From Nymphaea colorata (taxonomy: Eukaryota > Streptophyta > Magnoliopsida > Nymphaeales > Nymphaeaceae), in contig NC_045145.1 in NCBI RefSeq assembly GCF_008831285.2, forward strand, positions 20,706,802-20,770,801: 64,000 bases of DNA, read 5' to 3'. This document shows positions 53,701 through 64,000 of this stretch, piece by piece. Position 1 is the stretch's first letter. Each line of letters opens with the position of its first letter. The notes under the pieces were generated by a model. It was not told where the DNA came from. It did no database searches and saw only the letters and a program-made list of their open reading frames with translations. A program made the translations under genes and the position numbers.

Positions 53701-55316
53701 TGTTGGTGTCATGGGGTTTTCTTGATGGTAAAATTGGATGTTTGTTGGAAAGAACAGGCTGTGGTGTTATGCTCATTGTCTTTTAGTCTTTTTTTGCAAG
53801 TTTTGCTTCTAAGAATCAGAATGTTTTCCCTGTTCATTGCTTTACTAGGTGGCCACTTGTAAGTGTTTGTTGCCCAATTCTTCTTACCTTTTTTCTTTCA
53901 TTTAGTTAGTTAGAAATAGGTTGTCCAGTGGCTTATAGGTGGATTTTATTTTTAATAGAAGGATTATAGAAGATATGGACACCCATTTCAGTGTTGTCTA
54001 CTTCTCTTGTGGAAGATATTTACTTGACTTATCTATAAGACATGGTCTAGAACAATGGCCTAGTTTGGTAGATTTTTTTGTTTCCAGTACTTCTGTGTGT
54101 GTGTGCATGCATACTTATAGTTCCAACTCATGTGCTATTATACTTTGGATGTTTATATGTTAAGTTTTTAACTCTGCTTTACATGTCTTATTTAATATGT
54201 TTTTTGCTTATTGGAATTACGATAGAAGACAAATTTCTGGCAAGCAATGTAACATGAAAACATTGATTATATTGAGGATTTATGTTCCTTTTCCTTTGAT
54301 TAGGTCAGTAGTTTAGTCTTGCTTTTGGGATTTTAGTTTTAGATATTGGAATTGCAGATAAACAATTGACAATTGGGAACCTGTAACATTGAGAAGCATT
54401 GTTATTTATGTTTTAAGTTTTTTTTTGTGCTATATAACTTGTTAACTTTAATTCAGTGTCACAGAAAACATGTTTATTTGACAAAAAAAGTTAAAAACAG
54501 GTCAGCCAAAAAAGAGAGAAAAAAACATGTTCTTTTGAAAAAAATGCCAAAATGAAAAGGCAAGGTTTTTTCATGTTTTTTCCATTTTTTTAATTTTTTC
54601 CATTTCTTTCATGTTTTTTACATTTTTCGGTTAACAGATTTTTATTTTCATGTTTTTCACGTTATTTTTAGGATCTTTCCTTTTTCAATTTTTTTGTTTT
54701 AAACTTATTGAGATTTTCCCAAACAACTTTGGCATATTATACTGGAGAAGAACCTCGTCGTTTAATACCTGAAAATGATATTTATGACAATGCTATTCAA
54801 CTTCATCAAATCTAATATTCCAAACTTTTATTTGTGTTTACCACCAAGTTGCAAAATGTTTAATGTGTTCAAGCTATCATGCATTTTAATTGTTTTATTA
54901 TTGTAAGTTGATGGTTCTAGGTTTTTCACTGAAAAATGCTTTAGCTTCACTATTATTTTTAACAATTAATGTTGCATTTTATTGGTTTCCCTTATTATTA
55001 TTTTTTTTTTATAATTTGGTTTGTGTGGGTGGGTTGGGGGGGAGGGGGTAGTTTGGGTGCTTAATGTGCTTCGTGCCACCTAAGCTCTAGGGTGATCTAA
55101 CTACCTAGGCTTTGCCCAATGCTTTTCTGACTAGACTTTCTACCTCTCTCAAAATTCTGCGGGATGTCGGATGTTGCTGGATGGCAAAAATTTTTGTTGC
55201 TAAACAGCAGTCACTACATTGGCATTATTGACGGTTTATAGTGGCTCTAGTGATGATTCATGGTTCTTTCAGTGACGAATTTTTAAATTATAGCCGTCTG
55301 GCATCTATTGGCGTTG

Positions 55317-55369
<53 letters not shown>

Positions 55370-57711
55370 CTCTCTGTGTGTGTGTGTGTGTCTATATATA
55401 TATATGCTCAAAGAGCCTAGATTTGCCTATGCTCTATTCATTGCCTAGGCTCTGCCTAACATTTTAACCACATAAGGTGTGTCTCTTTTGGCAGGAGATA
55501 TACTTTCTTATTGACATGGTACTTGTTCTGCTTGATTTTAACTTGCTATATATTATCTTTTCCACTTTTCAGGGACTTCACTTGTGATGACTGTTGTACA
55601 GTCAATAGGTAATAATTATGGACAACTAGGTACTTGGTGTTGGACCCAGACAGGACAAACAAGCAAGGCACGTCCAGTATTTGTTGCTATGTAAATTCTT
55701 TCTTATTTCTTAACTCTCATTCGGATACCATCTGGTTTTGAGAATATACACCCGCATTGACCCATCAATTGATCATATTAGGTGACTGATGTTCATGATA
55801 AATAATGTATTGTGGTTTAGTTTGAGTATGAAATTGTGCAACCCTAATCTGTTACAACTTGTACCATAAATTTTCTTTGCTCCATGAATATTTTTCTGTG
55901 AACAGCTTGTTGTTCTGCATGGTTCATGTCCTATTTGTCTATGCTCTCCACTACTGTTCTATAGATTTATTCATAAAATTCCGTGATAGCACACATTTCC
56001 CACATGAGACAAATAAAAAAAGGCAGACAGTAACTGATTACCTTTTTGTAACTTTCTTTTGATTTTTGGTTGTTTTCTCCTTTTTCACCTTCTATTCTAT
56101 TATTCTTAATTAAATATGTGTTATTGTGGAGTAATTGTTGTGGAGCTCCATTATTGTGTGTCTCAGGAACTCAGTTCATTTGTTCTCATGCCATTTATCC
56201 TTCTTTTTCGTAAAGGCTCCTCCATGGTTCTTATTGAATATATTCAAGTAGTTTATGAGGACCTTGTGCTTAAGCTTTTGCACTCTTTCGTTTGCCTACT
56301 TTGGATGTCAGCTGAATGATTTCATGTATAATGCAGGTGGTGCATCTGATGACATTTTATGCACCTCTATGGGGTGCAATTCTTTTCAATGGGTTTACAT
56401 ACTTCCAAGTTATCCGCATGCTGAATAATGCAACTCGTGTAGGTTCATGATTCTGAAAATGCTGAACCTAAAGTTCTTTGTGTTGAAGAAACTTCGCATC
56501 TGTTCCTCCATTTAATTTTTTGGAGAATTTTGAAGGGGTTTGCAGCATAACCTATTTCACTAACAGTTAGTTTTTGAACTTTGTCAGATGGCAGTAGGCA
56601 TGCTGGATGGGACAACTCAATTTGACACAAGGGCAGATACAAAGGTAGTATTTTGTATATGTCTGCTTGCTAAAGGTTCCATTGATCCAAAATACATTTT
56701 GGACTGACATAAAAGCACATTTTGGACCAAAAATGCTGAACCTAAAAAACACATTTGTGACCGTGTTACTTCTAATAAAATACTCTATGGTTCTAGCTCA
56801 TTGAGCACAATTAGTAGAAGTAAGTTTTGGAAAGGGAATTGTGGAAACTTTCTCATTCATAATGTCCAAAAGAAATTGGAGGACAGCAAAAATGGGATGA
56901 ATTTATAGTTTTTTGAGCAAATCCAGCTGGAAAGATTAATCAAGATGGATGCAGTCCAATTGCCAATACGAATCCCATTACTCCTAATCCAATCGTTGAA
57001 CACTTGCTGGGCAGAATCACAAACTGACCGGCTTCTTCAATAATTATTGATGTGATTGTTGTTCACCATAGCAGCAGCCACAAACTTCCAGCAGAAGTAA
57101 ATAACAGCAATAGACTTTCAAACATTAAATTCAGCCAATAGTTGGTGAGCAGAAAACTTCAAGTCAACTTGGAAAACACCTTCCCAAGATGTCTACAGCT
57201 TGGAGAACAGGAGAGAATCTGATTGAACAAAGCCCGAAGCTCTGATACCATGTATACTATACTCCAGTCACCAAAAGAGTCTTCCCACGCGCAAGTGTAT
57301 CGAGAAACAATTCACAATGAAAACTGAATATTATTCATATGAAACAGTCATACAAGCCTGGCTTAAAAAACCATAGCAATTAACCTTAGGTTGATACAAT
57401 ATTTATAGAGGTAAAGAAACTAAAGGGCGACGAAAGCCAACTGTTGGACTGAGTTCCAACGGGTAGAAAACTAGCCGTTGGAACTCTCCAACATCTGGAA
57501 ACACAGAAAAAAGGAAAGAAAAATAAAAACTAGAAAAAGAAAAGAAATATAAAAAAAAGCACAGTACAGTCCTATGTACATAAAACATATGTAAGTACAT
57601 ATGTATACATACAAACACTTAAATACAGTGATGTATGCTGAAACATATGTACATACATATATATATGTACTTACATATAAACTAACAGAAAGTAGGTTCA
57701 ATATAAATCAG

Positions 57712-57745
<34 letters not shown>

Positions 57746-59924
57746 ACTGTGTGTGACTAACCTAAAGTGCATGCTAGATGTCTGACATAACTCTGATCAT
57801 TAAGTCAGGTAATGGTCTTGTTGGATAATTGTTTGGGGTGTGGGCATTCATCTGGTTTCACTTGTGTATCTAATTAGCATCTTGGTCAACTCTATTTTCC
57901 ATGTTTGGGCAGGTCATAAGTTTGTGAATCTTATCCAAAATACACCATCTACCTCCTTGATATACTCATTGATGATAATGCAAAAGGGTTCTTTCTTTCC
58001 GCAGTTGGAAAGGAAACATAGTTGTTTTGTGTATTAAAGCTGTGCAGTTCAGTGTTGCTTTATGTCACATGAGAAACCTTGAAGCTATCTGTGAAAATTG
58101 CTCATATATTACTTTTAATTTCTGTATTTCAGGCATTGAGCAGATGGGGATACTACCCATTGATCTTAATTGGTTCATGGGCCTTTGGAACTATTAATCG
58201 CATTCATGACTTTATTGATCCTAAACATAGAATATTTTGGCTGTCACTTCTTGATGTCGGAATGGCATCCCTCATGGTATGAATCTTATCTGCACAACCT
58301 CTATTTACCGGTAGAAATATTATAGCGATAATCTAGAACGAGAGTTCTTTATTTGCCAGTTTTGCTTTTATGCTATTCTACGCCTAGCGAGAAGGGCATA
58401 TGCAGAAGGACCAGGTATTGGTGACTGTTTATGAGGGAAGAATAAACGCCTGAGGAGTTGGTGCTAAGATCAATTCCATGTCAGTAATTGGTTGTATTGT
58501 TTTCTGTGCAATGTTGAGTGAGTCCTTTCTCTAGTTTAATTCATCCAGAAGCTTACAAACATGAAAAATACTTCTAGCCTTATTGGCTTGACTTTTTTTA
58601 GTTTAAATTTGTGATGTCATGTTAGGATCATTAACCTGCCTATGGTTTAATAGATCAGTCACGTATATCTGCTCACTACTTCACCAATTAGACATTTAAA
58701 ACTTTAAACTAAGACCTTCAGGTTGAAGAAGGCCAAGAGTTCAATACCAGGAGCTCATCTCTGTTGAAACACGAAATAACCTGGGATCTGCTGCCTAACC
58801 CTAACTTGTATATCTAAAGAAGATGTAAAAGTATTTTTTGTTGATTTTTCTTCACCATTACTAACTTATTATTGAAGCTACTTATCTACATATCATGCAT
58901 GTTCCAGGGTTTGTTCAATTCAATTGCATACGGACTTAATGCATCAGTGAGAAGAGCAATACTTGAAAGGCTAGATCAGTAAGTCAGTTTCCTGGAAATG
59001 AATCTAGTTGGATTACTTTTAGCTGTTGGCATTTGTTATGATCTTATGGTAGAACTCTACGTGCTTCATTTACAACTCTTATGTTGTTGCTGCTGCCTAC
59101 TGACTGTCTGTATGCCATACAGATAGTGTATGCCCTTAACATAGAACTTGGATGTGTTATTATGTTGATTCTGAAATGTTTTGTTTTGCATATGCTTATA
59201 TTGGAATGCTTCTATTCATGTAAAATTTACAATATCAGCTGCCTTTTAGTAGCCGTTTAGTAGCCATTTATTTTTTTCATTTCAGGATTTTATACTCGTC
59301 TGAGATGAAATTGGATGTGTTATTATGTTGATTCTGAAATGTTTTGTTTTGCATATGCTTATATTGGAATGCTTCTGTTCATGTAAAATTTACAATATCA
59401 GCTGCCCTTTCGAAGCTGAACAGCTCACATTTGTGAGGCAGTGGTCATGTGGATATTTTAGGTTGCTGTTTGGTGGTTTTCCTGTACTCATGAAAATAGC
59501 AGCATGGGCCCAACATTACGTTAACATGGTTCAGCACACTATTTTGTGCATCTATTCCATAGTTCATGTTCATGTGTGTCTGCATATCATGTGATACTCG
59601 ATATCCATGAAATATGTTGATCCTTGCTCTGACACTCCACTTAGTTATTTAATGTTAGTCCATTTCCTTCCATTTGCTAGGTCACTAATCTAGCTGCATG
59701 ATATATTGCTAAGCTATGACCATCTTGCTGAAGACCTGATATGAAATGTATGTTTTCTGTCTTCATGGGGTGCTAGGGCATTCTTACATATCGTATATAC
59801 TTTTGCAATTTTTTGCAGGTGTTGGCCTGATAGATTCAAGAAATTGCTTTCGGCTAAGATACATCTTAGGGGACAACAGCAGGAGAATGAGTTAGTTCCT
59901 CTAAGAGTTCACAATCAGCCCTAA
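50791..59924 (+). CDS. GCR1: GCR1, seven-transmembrane GPCR-like protein
   Basis: Exons: 50791-50955, 52956-52987, 53494-53663, 55573-55667, 56337-56438, 56588-56644, 58133-58276, 58908-58978, 59819-59924. They total 942 nt, 313 residues (Arabidopsis GCR1 is 326). All introns are GT-AG except intron 4, probably GC-AG. Signature blocks: FIVLCYVLFKELRKFSFKLV, DPSKGFLCYAQGY, FLWTTTIAFTLHRTVV, TDVEDL, FYAPLWGAILFNGFTYFQVI, RWGYYPLILIGSWAFGTINR. Predicted membrane spans lie near residues 20-37, 46-66, 75-95, 113-133, 156-178, 214-231 and 241-263, followed by a short basic tail. The family resembles slime-mould cAMP receptors, sits in the plasma membrane, and binds the G-alpha subunit in Arabidopsis. 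Classical receptor activity in plants is disputed. Introns hold a MITE (intron 3), an LTR fragment (intron 6) and a 96-bp duplication (intron 8). Confidence 0.96.
54454..54792. mobile_element. MITE in GCR1 intron 3, same family as in RBX1
   Basis: Left end CAGTGTCACAGAAAACATG; the complement of the right end is CATTGTCATAAATATCATT. The right half aligns with the RBX1 copy: ATTGAGATTTTCCC / GCCGAGATTTTGTC, CATATTATACTGGAGAAG / CGTATTATACTCGAGAAA, CCTCGTCGTTTAATACC / CCTCGCTGTATAATACC, TTTATGACAATG. The flanking octamers are not a good match, so it is older than the RBX1 copy. Confidence 0.65.
55323..55406. repeat. Compound (CT)n(GT)n(AT)n microsatellite in GCR1 intron 3
   Basis: A CT run of about 50 bases with one interruption, followed by GT and then AT dinucleotides. 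Directly seen. Confidence 0.95.
56900..57720 (-). mobile_element. 5' fragment of an LTR retrotransposon in GCR1 intron 6
   Basis: On the minus strand a primer binding site TGGTATCAGAGC (57250 to 57239) matches initiator-methionine tRNA, as in many Copia elements. It directly follows sequence ending ..GTATACA (LTR edge at 57251). A TATA box CTCTATAAATATTG lies upstream of it, within the presumed LTR (57410 to 57397). Downstream of the primer site is a leader with an ATG near 57068. No gag or polymerase domain and no second LTR are visible, so it is a truncated copy. The far end of the LTR is not defined because it runs into AT/GT repeats at about 57600-57743. Confidence 0.6.
59148..59406. repeat. 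96-bp direct duplication in GCR1 intron 8
   Basis: 59148-59243 and 59311-59406 are identical apart from one base (CTTCTATTC versus CTTCTGTTC), with 67 bp between them. The near-identity implies a recent event or ongoing gene conversion. Non-coding. Confidence 0.93.
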
Positions 59925-61296
59925 GTTCATGGCTTTGTCTTCCACTTGATGATATCATACTGCTTCTCTGCAAGTTTCACTCTTCAAATGGTACTTCAGG
60001 TGTTAAGCTTATAAAAATTTGAGAAGAGTGCTGTAAGCATACCAGAATGCTTTTTGTACCTTATGACATAAAAATGCAGTTCGTTGTTCATTTCATTGTA
60101 AAAGCTCATTTTTTGAGGTTCCAGTATCATGAACGATATATGTTTGCCAGGTCAGAGTGGTATTGTATATCTACACTAGAATTATTCACCACATTCGTTT
60201 CTTTCTGACTCAATTCATGATTGTTAAGATGGTTGTTGGTGATCTTGGGCTACAAAGTCAATGGTTTTCTTTTTGGTCTAATGAAATTCCTAGGATTTGC
60301 TTTGTTTAGTAGCATCATCTAACAAACTGCTGGGTTGAGGTGGCAGTGGAAAGTTCTACACCTATGAGGGCCTGCTGGTGAAAGCTAAGTCTCTGAGTCC
60401 ATCCTCAATTTCCTACTAAAGTTGGCAGTGATTTTATGAGTATGAGTAAATTTCTTAGATAGGTCATTTTGGATGGTGTAGGCCTGATGGTTTGCTCTTC
60501 GAATCATTGCAGCTGTATTTTGATACTTCTTAGGTATAAGTTTGACAGTGTACTGGGGAGTACCTCCTCTTCACTAAAGCCTACCTATCGGTATATGTTG
60601 ACCACCACCCTCATATGTCAGTTCTGGTCCCCATACTGGGTATTGCTGAAAATAGCACTCTGGTGCAGACACTGTCATGACGTTTTAAGGTTTTCAGATT
60701 GAGGATTATGCTCATGAAGTCTTGCTGTTTTCCAACATAAGTCTGCTCCAGGTGTGCTGATGACTGCATGGTTACTTTATAGTTCATAATTCTTTTCACT
60801 TCAATATAGGAAGAAACATAATGCCCGGTGTTGCAGCTCTTGAATTTGAAGACATGCACCAGAGAGAAAGAGTGAAAGAGGGAGCAAGATTAAGTGAGCT
60901 GAGGGATCTGGTTTTGCTGGCCTGATTTTGTACAGGAGTACCGAACCTGCAGCATCACTTTTAGGCACACTTCAGGATTATGAGCAAATTAATAATTCTG
61001 TTGGCAATGCAGTAAGACTTTGTAGTCTTCTTACTAGTCTTAGCTTATATTTTACCTCACATATTTCGTGAACAAAATCATTACTGCTTATCAAGTCAAT
61101 GAAAGATACCAAAATAAATGAATAAATCTCTAGTCCCATGGGAATGTAGTATGAGGATTCCTTAGGCCAATAACTCCAAACTTCAGAATCGGCAATAAGG
61201 CTGGAATCTTACTTAGCACATGGTTCCTTTTGCTTTTAGAAAATCAAGGAAGGATGACAGAGCAGGCACAGGAAAATTGAGAAAAGTAAGTGCCTT
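59925..61296. other. Convergent intergenic region between GCR1 and the Cys-rich gene
   Basis: This 1.37-kb stretch should hold the 3' UTRs of two genes facing each other. I saw no canonical AATAAA in the sense orientation of GCR1. Variants such as ATAAAAAT occur near 60012 and 60067. A frame at 60469-60702 has no family resemblance. No other gene is supported. Confidence 0.5.
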
Positions 61297-62668
61297 CTAG
61301 CATAACCAAGAAGGAAGAAAGCAATTGTTTGTACACTTTGGCCAACACAATAGGCTGGGCCATTTACAGCGTGGCCAACAACATGATGCCTTGGAACAAT
61401 TTGGCCAAGAGCATATGCAGCAACTGCAGTCTGGGACGCAGCAGGAGAGGCATGACAAGCTGCAGTCAGGCAGACAGCAAGAACAGCCTGGTAAACTACA
61501 ATTGCAGCTGGGAGTACAGCAAGAGCAGTCTGGTAAGCTACAATTGCACTTGGGGATACAACACGAGCAATCTGGTAAGCTACAATTACAGCCAGGTGTG
61601 CAACCAGAACAGTTAGGTAAACTGCAACAACACTTGGGAATACAGCAAGAGCAATCTGGAAGACTGCAACAACACTTAGGATAACAGCAAGAGCAATCTG
61701 GAAAACTGCAACGGCACTTGGGAATACAGCAAGAGCAATCTGGAAAACTGCAGCTGCACTTTGGAACACAGCAAGAGCAATCTGGTAAACTGCAACTGCA
61801 CGTGGGCATACAGCAAGAGCAGTCAGCTAAACTGCATTTGCACTTGGGCATACAGCAAGAGCAATCTGGTAAAGTGCAACTGCACTTGGGCATACTGCAA
61901 GAGCAATCTGGTAAACTGCAACTACACTTCGGTGTACAGCAAGAGCAATCTGGTAAACTGCAACTGCACTTGGGCATACAGCAGGAGTAGTCAGCTAAAC
62001 CGCACTTGCACTTGGGCATACAGAAAGAGCAGTCAGGCAACCTGCAACTGCACTTGAGAGTGCAACAGGAACAGTCCGGTAAACTGCAACTGCACTTAGG
62101 CATACAGCAGGAGCAGCCTGGTGATTTGCAACTGCACTTGGGACTGCAACAAGAGTGTTTCGCTAAACTGCAACACTTGGGGATACAAGAGCAAGCCGGT
62201 AAACTGCAATTTTTCAGGGTGCAGCAAGAGCAGTCCGGCTGGCTGCAGTGACACTTGGACTTACAGCGAAAGCAACCTGCCAAACTGCAACCACACTTGG
62301 AAGAGCAGCCTGGTATGCTGCATCTGCATTTATCAGCACCTCTGGAGCAATCTGCTGAACTGCAACCACAGTTGGGAATACAGCAAGAGCAATCCGGTAA
62401 ACTGCAACCGCACTTAGGAATACAAGAGGAGCAAACTGGTAAATTGCGATTCTGATCAGGTTCACAGCAACAGCAATCAGGCAAAGTGCAAGTGCAGTCA
62501 GGGCAAGAGAGACTTGGCAGGGCACATGGATTGCAGGTACAGCAATATGTCACACATTGCCACTTCCGACGCTTTTTTGCATGGCACGAACAACATGGTT
62601 TGGGCAAGCTAAGCTCACAGTTGCTGCTGCTGCAGCACAAGTATGAGAAATTGAAGCAGAAAATTACG
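61297..62668 (-). CDS. Cys-rich C-terminal exon, probable class-C G-protein gamma subunit (partial)
   Basis: The frame runs uninterrupted from a good splice acceptor (TTTTTGTATTGTTTTGCAG, then C at 62668) to TAG at 61297, about 456 codons. No ATG opens it, so it is a last exon and the 5' exons lie to the right. It begins with a short hydrophobic segment, VIFCFNFSYLCC, then a basic KKRRKW patch, then about 24 cysteine-rich units of the form CSCCxPKCSCSLPD (residues 83-398 counted from 62679), roughly 36% Cys, and ends with PSWLC. In class-C G-gamma proteins (AGG3, GS3, DEP1), a G-gamma domain is followed by a CFNLSWICC-like hydrophobic stretch and a very long Cys-rich tail, and no other plant family I know fits. 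The G-gamma core itself is not visible in 62669-64000, so the identity is inference. It could be another Cys-rich protein. Confidence 0.55.
61486..62433 (-). repeat. 42-bp coding minisatellite, about 24 units
   Basis: Each unit is 42 bp and codes 14 residues with cysteines at positions 1, 3, 4, 8 and 10. Most units are full length. Three are shortened by whole codons (11, 13 and 12 residues), so the frame is kept throughout. The right-hand (N-terminal) units are more diverged, and those between about 61490 and 62060 are most alike, as expected from recent expansion of one side of the array. Confidence 0.95.
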
Positions 62669-64000
62669 CTGCAAAACAATACAAAAATAGAAAACGCATT
62701 ATCTTTATTTTCTTTACCTCAATTAGAGCAAAAATGAAATAGTATAAATTATAGAACATCAGAAAGGCATATCCCTCTACAGGGTTATATGATTCCATAC
62801 CTTCCTTACAAATTAATGCTTAAAGTAGTCCAGTAAGCAATAAAGTATACATTGCATGGTGCTCATAACAAAGTTTAAAAGCTTGACAACGAGAGATCAA
62901 AAGAACAGAACATTTCAAGTATAAACATTTCCAGCCACACAAATTGAAGCATCCAGCATAGAAAAACAGCAGACAATTTGAAGCTGATAAATCCAAGCGA
63001 TCTCACTCAATTATCTAAAGCATCAAAAGGGAAGATCTTCAATTAGAGAGGCATTCTTCTGCCCATTCTACTTGACAGAATGGATAACGCATCGAACTTT
63101 CAACACTTCAATCTATCCAAACAAGCATGTAGCCCCTGATTATGTAATGTCGGTGGAAAGGCCAGATTCCGTCAATTATGATAGAATACCTCCTCATTCT
63201 TTTCAACAATGGCAATGCAGTCATTCTTTTCTGGAAGATGGCAGTAAGCAACGACCTGATCCAGGTGAATAGCCATATGGGTGCTTAAAGTCGTGGTTTC
63301 TATGTGCTTCGAAGAACTACGAATCGTTGCACCTTATCTTTAGTGTGTTGATGACTTAAACCACCTGCCTATCTTAAAATTCAGTCCAAAGAAAAGGCTA
63401 TTCTGAACCTGCTCTATGTATCCAAATGACATGCGTAATTGGAACCAGATTCAGAAAGTTGTTTCGTCCTGTTCAGTAATTCCAGCTTAGAACTATTGAC
63501 AGAGAGGAGCTTGAATGCAAGTTCACTTACCTACCCGAGCATACTGATTAAGCAGGGAAGTTGCTTTTTTTTGGGTCATGCAACATGATAGTTTATTCCA
63601 TTTGTTTGGGCAATAGGCACACTAAAAACTTCAACTTAACACAATAGGCAATGCAGGAAACCCGTAACTCAAGAACATCGCAGTGCAACTCTCGCGGGGG
63701 AAATGGGAAAAAAAGAAACAGACGAATGTCATCAACTTCGTTACTAAATTGTTGAAATTTGGCAACTTGATAAAATATGAAATAAGTACGTTTAATAAAA
63801 TTCAAATCTGTAGCAAATGTAAAAAAAATATGGTACCCCAAAATTCTCCAAATCCAACATGATTGAGCTTTCTGAACTCTGCACAGGATCGAAGAGAAAC
63901 GTAAAAATCCCAAATAGAAAGAAGCTCATGTTCGACAAAAATATGAAGAGAGGTGCATACATGGGTAATAGGGGATCTGCATTTTCTCGAACAAAATCAT
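62669..64000. other. Intron or upstream region of the Cys-rich gene
   Basis: I looked on the minus strand for a G-gamma core (an EFxxxPDPLIP-type block, or a coiled coil before it) and found none. The stretch is AT-rich, and the open frames at 63072-63272 and 63593-63913 show no family resemblance. It is most simply a long intron of the Cys-rich gene. Confidence 0.4.

Noticed and set aside
61290-62525. Plus-strand and other-frame open frames rich in Gln/Glu/Leu (QQEQSGKLQLHLG repeats) across the minisatellite
   Set aside because: They are mirror readings of the 42-bp repeat. They are broken into several short pieces, whereas the Cys-rich minus-strand frame is continuous over about 1.37 kb and has a good splice acceptor.
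62669-62718. A 50-base intron bounded by GAG|GTAAAG and the Cys-rich exon acceptor
   Set aside because: Too short for a plant intron, and the sequence before the donor shows no coding character.
63072-63913. Open frames at the right edge as possible G-gamma exons
   Set aside because: Read on the minus strand, they lack the coiled coil and the DPLIP-type motif. The real upstream exons probably lie beyond the window.

Overview
This is a nuclear segment of a flowering-plant genome. The evidence is genes split by GT-AG introns, long AT-rich and repeat-filled intergenic DNA, several kinds of plant transposon remnant, and proteins that plants carry: a plastid lipoxygenase, RBX1, GCR1 and a small plant-specific protein. 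I cannot fix the species. There are no bacterial operons, CRISPR arrays or rRNA genes, and I recognised no tRNA.

Layout. 1-6395: intergenic, with a dispersed repeat, a miniature LTR retrotransposon (TRIM) and a 35-bp triple repeat. 6396-11817 (minus): a complete eight-exon 13-lipoxygenase-type gene, 910 codons, with a TATA box and a CACGTG G-box upstream. 12.2-37.3 kb: about 25 kb without a convincing gene, made of AT-rich DNA, a 300-bp tandem array, a GC-rich island and small non-autonomous transposons. 37387-37848 (minus): a single-exon gene for a basic 153-residue plant protein of unknown function, with its own TATA box. 38-44.5 kb: repeats, including a second TRIM. 44559-47932 (plus): RBX1, five exons, 122 residues. 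50791-59924 (plus): GCR1, a seven-transmembrane GPCR-like protein, nine exons, 313 residues, with one probable GC-AG intron. 61297-62668 (minus): a last exon coding an extremely cysteine-rich tail of about 24 repeats of 14 residues, best explained as the C-terminal part of a class-C heterotrimeric G-protein gamma subunit (AGG3/GS3/DEP1 type). Its N-terminal exons must lie beyond the window.

How the genes relate. The lipoxygenase would act in the plastid to start oxylipin and jasmonate synthesis, and the G-box fits jasmonate-responsive control. RBX1 is the RING subunit of cullin-RING ubiquitin ligases, including SCF-COI1, the jasmonate receptor complex. That is a functional echo, not evidence of a cluster. 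GCR1 and the putative G-gamma gene lie tail to tail, 1.37 kb apart, and both belong to heterotrimeric G-protein signalling. This pairing, together with the coding minisatellite, is the most interesting part of the window.

Limits. Exon borders were worked out by hand from splice signals, reading phase and remembered family sequence. UTRs, poly(A) sites and transcription starts are estimates. No search or expression data were available.
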